Assembly (NCBI GenBank): GCA_036867785.1
Contig: CP145415.1
Coordinates: 372,001-436,000, forward strand
Source: Plasmodiophora brassicae
Taxonomy: Eukaryota > Endomyxa: Phytomyxea > Phytomyxea > Plasmodiophorida
DNA: 64,000 nt
Direction of reading: 5' to 3'
A program made the position numbers and the translations under genes. Positions 59,926 through 64,000 of the stretch are shown here, piece after piece (position 1 is the stretch's first letter; every line of letters starts with the position of its first letter). The notes under the pieces were generated by a model, which was given only the letters and a program-made list of their open reading frames with translations, was not told the origin of the DNA and ran no database searches.

Positions 59926-61326
59926 ATGAGCGTGGACGTTCGCGACGCCGTCCTATGGGTCCTGATCGGGTCCAGCCTGCTGATCAACCCGATCCTGATG
60001 GGCGTCTACTGCGGGAGGCGGCACCTGCAGCCGATCGCGCCCCGCATGCCGCTGACGACGATCGTCGTGTTCCTGGCCCTGTGGATCGGCGTGCTCAGCA
60101 ACGCGGCCGGGCAGATCGGCGGCATCCTGCCCTGCTGGATCGCCAACTTTGTATCGTCGTTTGCCAGTTCGATCGGCACCGTCGGCTATACGCTCAGGTG
60201 CGGCGTCCTGTCCCTGCAATGTCGCATCGCCCGGGCCAAGCTGCGGACGATAACGCCCCATCATCAGACGCGAGGCGCCAGCGCTGGCGTCGACCCAGAC
60301 GCGTCGGCGTTCTCTGCGATCCCGGTCGACCCCAGCAGCGGCGATTCGCAGGACGACGGCCCGGCGCTGGATAGGGCACCGTTGTCACGAGCGGACCAGT
60401 GGTTCCTGGACCATCAGTGGATGACGACCAGGGCGTTCTTCGTGCCGTTCTGGGCCTCCATCCTGGTCCCGACGCTGGCGATGGCCGTCTTCTCGGCGGC
60501 GTCCGACCCGGCCACCTGGGGACCGTGCCTGAAGACGCCGCTGGCGACGCTGGTGGCCCAGGTCTGGGCCGTCCCCTGGAACCTGCTCATTGTCTTCTTC
60601 TCCATCCGCCTGGTCGTCTGCGTCGACGGGTTCTACATCAAGCGCGAGCTCCTGTCCGTCGCCGGCCTCAGCGTCGTCCTGCTGGTCGGCTACCTGATCT
60701 CCGGCCAGGTCGCCTACTACCTGATCACGTACAAGAACCTGATCATCGCCACCTACATCACCCTGCAGATCGACATGTTCGTCGTGTTCCTGATGCCCAT
60801 CGCCCTATCCTACACGACGTTCAGCAACCAGGGCTCGGATGACATTCTGCCCGTCACGCTGGACGCGTTCCTGGACCGCGGCGACAAGACGCTCGTGCAG
60901 GCGTTCGCCGAGTTCCTCTGCCGGGAGTTCGCCGTCGAGAACCTCCAGTTCCTGCTCGCCGTGCGGGCCCATGCGCGCCGGTTCCCGTCTGCGATGCGCC
61001 GCGGGAAGCGCTGGAAATCCCAGACCATGACGAAGGTGCCGATCGACGCGGACGACACCTGTCGGCTGCTATCGCCGGCCGAGGCCGAACTCGCCGACGA
61101 GGCCTCCTCAATCTACAACATGTTCATCGCGTCGGGGGCCCCGCTCGAGATCAACATCTCCGGGGACGACAAGGACAGGATCTCCAACCGCATCATGTTC
61201 GACGCGGCGCCGTCCGCCGACATCTTCGACGACGCTGTCAGACAGATCCGGTCCATGCTGGAGTTCGGCGCGTTCCATCGGTTCCTGCGGTCGGAAGACG
61301 GCCGGCGCGCCCTCCAGTCGGGGTAG
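59926..61326 (+). CDS. Seven-transmembrane RGS-domain protein (1)
   Basis: An intronless 466-codon gene, unusual beside its intron-rich neighbours. The N-terminal two thirds hold about seven hydrophobic segments (for example AVLWVLIGSSLLINPILMGV, LTTIVVFLALWIGVL, NLLIVFFSIRLVVCVDGF). The C-terminal third (about residues 300-462) is an RGS domain: LDAFLDRGDKTLVQAFAEFLCREFAVENLQFLLAV, then PLEINISGDDKDRI and FDDAVRQIRSMLEFGAFHRFLRSE. RGS domains speed GTP hydrolysis by G-alpha. 7TM-RGS proteins such as plant AtRGS1 may sense a ligand and switch off a G protein. The start is the first Met before the first membrane segment. Confidence 0.9.
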   Translation: MSVDVRDAVLWVLIGSSLLINPILMGVYCGRRHLQPIAPRMPLTTIVVFLALWIGVLSNAAGQIGGILPCWIANFVSSFASSIGTVGYTLRCGVLSLQCRIARAKLRTITPHHQTRGASAGVDPDASAFSAIPVDPSSGDSQDDGPALDRAPLSRADQWFLDHQWMTTRAFFVPFWASILVPTLAMAVFSAASDPATWGPCLKTPLATLVAQVWAVPWNLLIVFFSIRLVVCVDGFYIKRELLSVAGLSVVLLVGYLISGQVAYYLITYKNLIIATYITLQIDMFVVFLMPIALSYTTFSNQGSDDILPVTLDAFLDRGDKTLVQAFAEFLCREFAVENLQFLLAVRAHARRFPSAMRRGKRWKSQTMTKVPIDADDTCRLLSPAEAELADEASSIYNMFIASGAPLEINISGDDKDRISNRIMFDAAPSADIFDDAVRQIRSMLEFGAFHRFLRSEDGRRALQSG

Positions 61327-61491
61327 ACCAATACACAGTATATAGGTCGCGTGTGAGCCATGCACATGGGCGCGACGATCAGCAATGGTGCCAGGGCGGT
61401 CGTCGTCGCGTCTACCCACGTGGTGGTGGTGGCCGTGCTCGCGTTGCTGGATCGAGGAGTACAGTGCCGGGTAGTGTTAGCTGGAGGAGTG

Positions 61492-62850
61492 ATGGGCAGC
61501 GACGACGACCAGGGCGCCCTCCTGTGGCCGCTGATCGGGACCATCCTGGTGGTGAACCCGGTCCTGATGGCCGCCTACTACAAACGACGGCACCTGCAAC
61601 CGATCGCCGCCCGCCTACCGCTGACAACGGTCATCGTGTTCCTGGCCCTGACGATCGGGGCGAGTGCGTCGGCGGCCGGGCAGATCGGCGGCGTCCTCCC
61701 CTGCTGGCTGATCGGGTTCGTATCCTCGCTGGCCGGCTCCGTTGGCACCATCGGCTACGCGCTCAGGTGTGGCGTTCTGGGCTGGCAGTGCCGAATCGCC
61801 CGTGCCAAGCTAGCCCGATCGGCGGCGCCTGCAGGCGACCTCGATCGAAGGCGGTCCGTCGTTTCGCCGGTCCCCATGGGCGCTGACATTGCCAAGGCGC
61901 CCATTACACGGCGCGATCAATGGTTGCTCGATCACCAATGGATCGTCACGAAGGCGTTCTTCGTACCGTTCTGGGTCGCCGTTTCGATCCCGGCGCTGGC
62001 CCTGGCGACGGCCACCGCCGTGTCGTACCCGGCGGCGTACGACCAGTGCCAGAACACGAACGACCTGGTGAACCTGTGCACCGATGTCTGGTTCGCGTCC
62101 TGGGACGTCCTCGTCGTTTACTTCTCCCTGCGCCTGGTCGTCTGCGTCGACGGGTTCTTCATCAGACGGGAGCTGATGCTGATCGCTGCGATGACCCTCG
62201 TCCTGGTCGGCCTGTGGCTCGTGCCCGCCCAGACGACGTTCCCGATTGCTCTCGTCGGGTACTGCGTTGTTGTGCTGCTCGACGTGCTGATTTGCTTTTT
62301 AATGCCCACTGTCCTGTCGTACACGACGTTCAACAGCCGAGCGGCCGACGACCTGCTGCCCATCACGCTGGACGCGTTCCTGGATCGACACGACCCAGCC
62401 CTGGTGGAGGCGTTCGCCGAGTTCCTGTGCCTCGAGTTCTCGGTCGAGAACCTCCAGTTCCTGCTCGCTGTGCGGCGGTACGCGCGCCGGTTCGCGTCGT
62501 CGCGTCGCAGGACGACCTGGATGGCAACAGCATCGCCGCCCCGGTTGTCGCTGGACACGTGGACAACGTCCGACGACGTCGCCGGCATCCAACCCACGTC
62601 CAGCGCCAACGACGACGCCCTGTCCATCTACAGCACGTTCGTCGCGGCAGGCGCCCCGCTCGAAGTGAACATCTCGGGCGATATCCGCGACGCCATCACG
62701 AAGCAGGTCCTCCTGGAGGCGACGCCTGGCGGCGGCGGCGGCGACGTCTTCGACGACGCCGCCAGGCAGATCCGCTCCATGCTGGAGTTCGGCGCGTTCC
62801 ACCGGTTCCTGCATTCGGAAGCGGGTCGGCACGCTCTGCAGACCGGATGA
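61492..62850 (+). CDS. Seven-transmembrane RGS-domain protein (2)
   Basis: A tandem, also intronless paralogue of the gene at 59926, 165 bp downstream of its stop, 452 residues long from the Met at 61492. That Met aligns with the neighbour's start; an earlier in-frame Met at 61360 would add 44 unconserved residues. It has the same seven hydrophobic segments and the same C-terminal RGS core (LDAFLDRHDPALVEAFAEFLCLEFSVENLQFLLAV ... FDDAARQIRSMLEFGAFHRFLHSE). The linker between the third and fourth membrane segments differs most, which suggests divergence of the cytosolic loop. Confidence 0.9.
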   Translation: MGSDDDQGALLWPLIGTILVVNPVLMAAYYKRRHLQPIAARLPLTTVIVFLALTIGASASAAGQIGGVLPCWLIGFVSSLAGSVGTIGYALRCGVLGWQCRIARAKLARSAAPAGDLDRRRSVVSPVPMGADIAKAPITRRDQWLLDHQWIVTKAFFVPFWVAVSIPALALATATAVSYPAAYDQCQNTNDLVNLCTDVWFASWDVLVVYFSLRLVVCVDGFFIRRELMLIAAMTLVLVGLWLVPAQTTFPIALVGYCVVVLLDVLICFLMPTVLSYTTFNSRAADDLLPITLDAFLDRHDPALVEAFAEFLCLEFSVENLQFLLAVRRYARRFASSRRRTTWMATASPPRLSLDTWTTSDDVAGIQPTSSANDDALSIYSTFVAAGAPLEVNISGDIRDAITKQVLLEATPGGGGGDVFDDAARQIRSMLEFGAFHRFLHSEAGRHALQTG

Positions 62851-62888
62851 TAAACTGTGTGCATAGGGCGGACACACTCGCGTGTCGT

Positions 62889-63427
62889 TTACTGTGCGGA
62901 GGAGGCCTGGGCGGCGGCGCGGGCCCGCAACTCGTTCTGGGCGTTCGTGAACAGCTCCTGGATCTGCTGCACCTTCTGCTTCGACTTGTTCTGCTCGTCG
63001 CGCTTCGTGTTCAGCTCCTTGTCGATCGAGGCCAGCTGGCCCTGCATGAACGCCATCCGTTTCGCCGTGTTGCCCTTGGCTTCGTCCAGGTCCTGTCGAC
63101 ACCCCGAGGTAAGACAGTGGGCATCGAGCGCACGACGACGACGACGACGGCGTACTACCTGCTTGACGAGGACGGGGCCGAACATCTTGTAGACGGCACC
63201 ATCGGATTCATCGACGAGGGCGAGCCTGCGGATCAGGGTCAGGGTTCGCTGAACGCAACGCAGTGGTCTGCGGCTGACTCGCTCTGTACGTCGGCCGTCT
63301 CCTGGATCTGCGCCAGCAGCCTGGCCTTGTTGGCCTGCAGATTCTGTATGGGCGCGTTGAACGCCTGGAACGTCTTGTACTCGGCCTGGTAGGCCTCCTG
63401 CACCCGGGTCATCATGTGCTGGTCCAT
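62889..63427 (-). CDS. PFDN6: Prefoldin subunit 6
   Basis: Three exons (63427-63279, 63224/63225-63159, 63092-62889) give 139 residues. It is a beta-class prefoldin: a coiled-coil helix, then DVQSELALVDESDGAVYKMFGPVLVKQ, the conserved ELxLL ... VYKLxGPVLVKQ signature of subunit 6, then a second coiled-coil helix (RMAFMQGQLASIDKELNTK...). Prefoldin is a hexamer that delivers unfolded actin and tubulin to the cytosolic chaperonin CCT. The first intron (53 bp) starts GTCAGC; an alternative GTACAG donor 11 nt earlier breaks the phase. The second intron is 66 bp. Confidence 0.92.
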
Positions 63428-63697
63428 GGTCGTCGTCGCACGTCGCGTCACGGACTCCGAGCTGCCTGCGTCTGCGTCGATCTACTGCCGCCGCCGCGCA
63501 ACGATCCGACCCCCGATGTGCGACTTGGTCAGCACGCCGTCTCGATGGGCGGCGTGCTGGCCAAGGGGGGAGGCGCACCAGATCGTCGACGGCGTGTATC
63601 GTCGCAACGCGATGGTCGACCTTTGGAAACGTCGCCGTCCGGCGTACTATCTCGAAACCAGGTAACTGACACGCTTGGCGGTCCACATATAGCCGCG

Positions 63698-63769
63698 TTC
63701 GGTATAGTTCAGGGGTCAGAATACGGCGCTTTCACCGCCGAGACCCGGGTTCGATTCCCGGTACCGAAA
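63698..63769 (+). tRNA. tRNA-Glu (anticodon UUC)
   Basis: A 72-nt cloverleaf: acceptor TTCGGTA pairs with TACCGAA, anticodon stem CGGCG/CGCCG with loop CTTTCAC (anticodon TTC), T arm CCGGG-TTCGATT-CCCGG and discriminator A. There is no intron. Confidence 0.95.
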
Positions 63770-63785
63770 CGACTTCGCCGGTTTC

Positions 63786-63790
63786 TTTTT
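63786..63790 (+). terminator. Pol III terminator of tRNA-Glu
   Basis: Five T residues 17 nt after the tRNA end. Confidence 0.7.
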
Positions 63791-63903
63791 GCCGGGCGAG
63801 CTGTGATGCAGTCTGGGGAACAGGGCGGTGGTCTCCTTCCTCCTTCCTGCACCGTTTGCAGGACCTGCGAAATCGCAGGGTACAGCGAGTCGATCCACTA
63901 GAG

Positions 63904-64000
63904 ATGACGTCATCGACGCCATCGTCGGTGACGCAAGGAGAGTCGTACCAGGCAGCGGAGGCGTACTTCAAACAGCATGGCATCTTGCCGTTGTTTGACA
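63904..64000 (+). CDS. 5' end of a gene with RIIa-like start
   Basis: An ATG at 63904 opens a frame to the window end: a short Ser/Thr-rich start, then QAAEAYFKQHGILPLFD. The (Y/F)-(L/F)-x-x-H-x-(I/V)-x-x-LF pattern resembles the RIIa/Dpy-30-like docking helix found at the N-terminus of many flagellar and kinase-associated proteins. Only 32 residues are visible, so the product cannot be named. Confidence 0.5.
   Translation, partial: MTSSTPSSVTQGESYQAAEAYFKQHGILPLFD

Noticed and set aside
60399-60842. Second-frame ORFs inside the RGS genes
   Set aside because: Arg/Pro/Gly-rich frame-shift shadows of a single-exon gene with clear membrane and RGS features.
63428-63697. ORFs between prefoldin and tRNA-Glu as a gene
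   Set aside because: Short, Arg-rich and overlapping on several frames, with no start or family signal.
1-64000. CRISPR arrays, bacterial operons or integrated giant-virus genes
   Set aside because: No spaced identical repeats. Genes have spliceosomal introns and typical cellular eukaryotic families. The POZ/LRR combination alone is not evidence of a viral origin.

Overview
This is eukaryotic nuclear DNA. Host genes are split by short GT-AG introns, mostly 50-80 bp, and exon phases close exactly in gene after gene. There is a cytosolic tRNA-Ile(AAU) and tRNA-Glu(UUC). The products include an unconventional myosin, Tudor-SN, prefoldin subunit 6, a REEP/Yop1 protein, a GT10 fucosyltransferase, 7TM-RGS proteins and SAM-domain cyclic-nucleotide-gated channels. 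Host DNA is GC-rich and tightly packed. A GC-rich unicellular, probably flagellated protist or early-diverging opisthokont/zoosporic fungus would fit, but the sequence does not settle the lineage.

Bases 1 to about 30,000 are almost entirely transposable elements. A Ty1/copia element (1-4059, left end outside the window) abuts a reverse-oriented Ty3/gypsy element (E, 4060 to about 8518), which itself carries a 55-bp foldback insert. A TA-flanked MITE lies at 8737-9331. From 10,028 to 29,733 there is a layered nest. A remnant carrying ~22-bp subterminal repeats (H) holds a pogo-like TIR element (F). F holds a chromodomain Ty3/gypsy element (A, 143-bp LTRs). A holds a second gypsy element (B, 114-bp LTRs) and an unusual DNA transposon (C). 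C has 36-bp inverted repeats, an AATT target duplication and a gene with a DUF7869-like, DDE-type nuclease domain. C in turn is split by a young intact-looking gypsy element (D, identical 197-bp LTRs). Target duplications are visible for A, B, C and D, so the order of insertion can be read directly.

Bases 30,000 to 64,000 are host genes. Two SAM-domain CNG-type channel paralogues stand head to head over a 228-bp shared promoter region. They are followed by a myosin, an HSL-type esterase, SND1 (Tudor-SN), a GT10 fucosyltransferase, a choline/ethanolamine kinase with an apparent 5-nt microexon, tRNA-Ile, a REEP/Yop1 protein, a Skp1/POZ-like plus LRR protein with about one exon per repeat, ZNHIT3, an unrecognised Ser-rich nuclear-type protein, an SLC19-type transporter, two tandem single-exon 7TM-RGS genes, prefoldin subunit 6, tRNA-Glu and the start of a RIIa-like gene that leaves the window.

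The host genes are not an operon; the neighbours have unrelated housekeeping, signalling and membrane roles. The channel and 7TM-RGS pairs are local duplications and point to well-developed cyclic-nucleotide and G-protein signalling. The most novel candidates are element C and the choline-kinase microexon.
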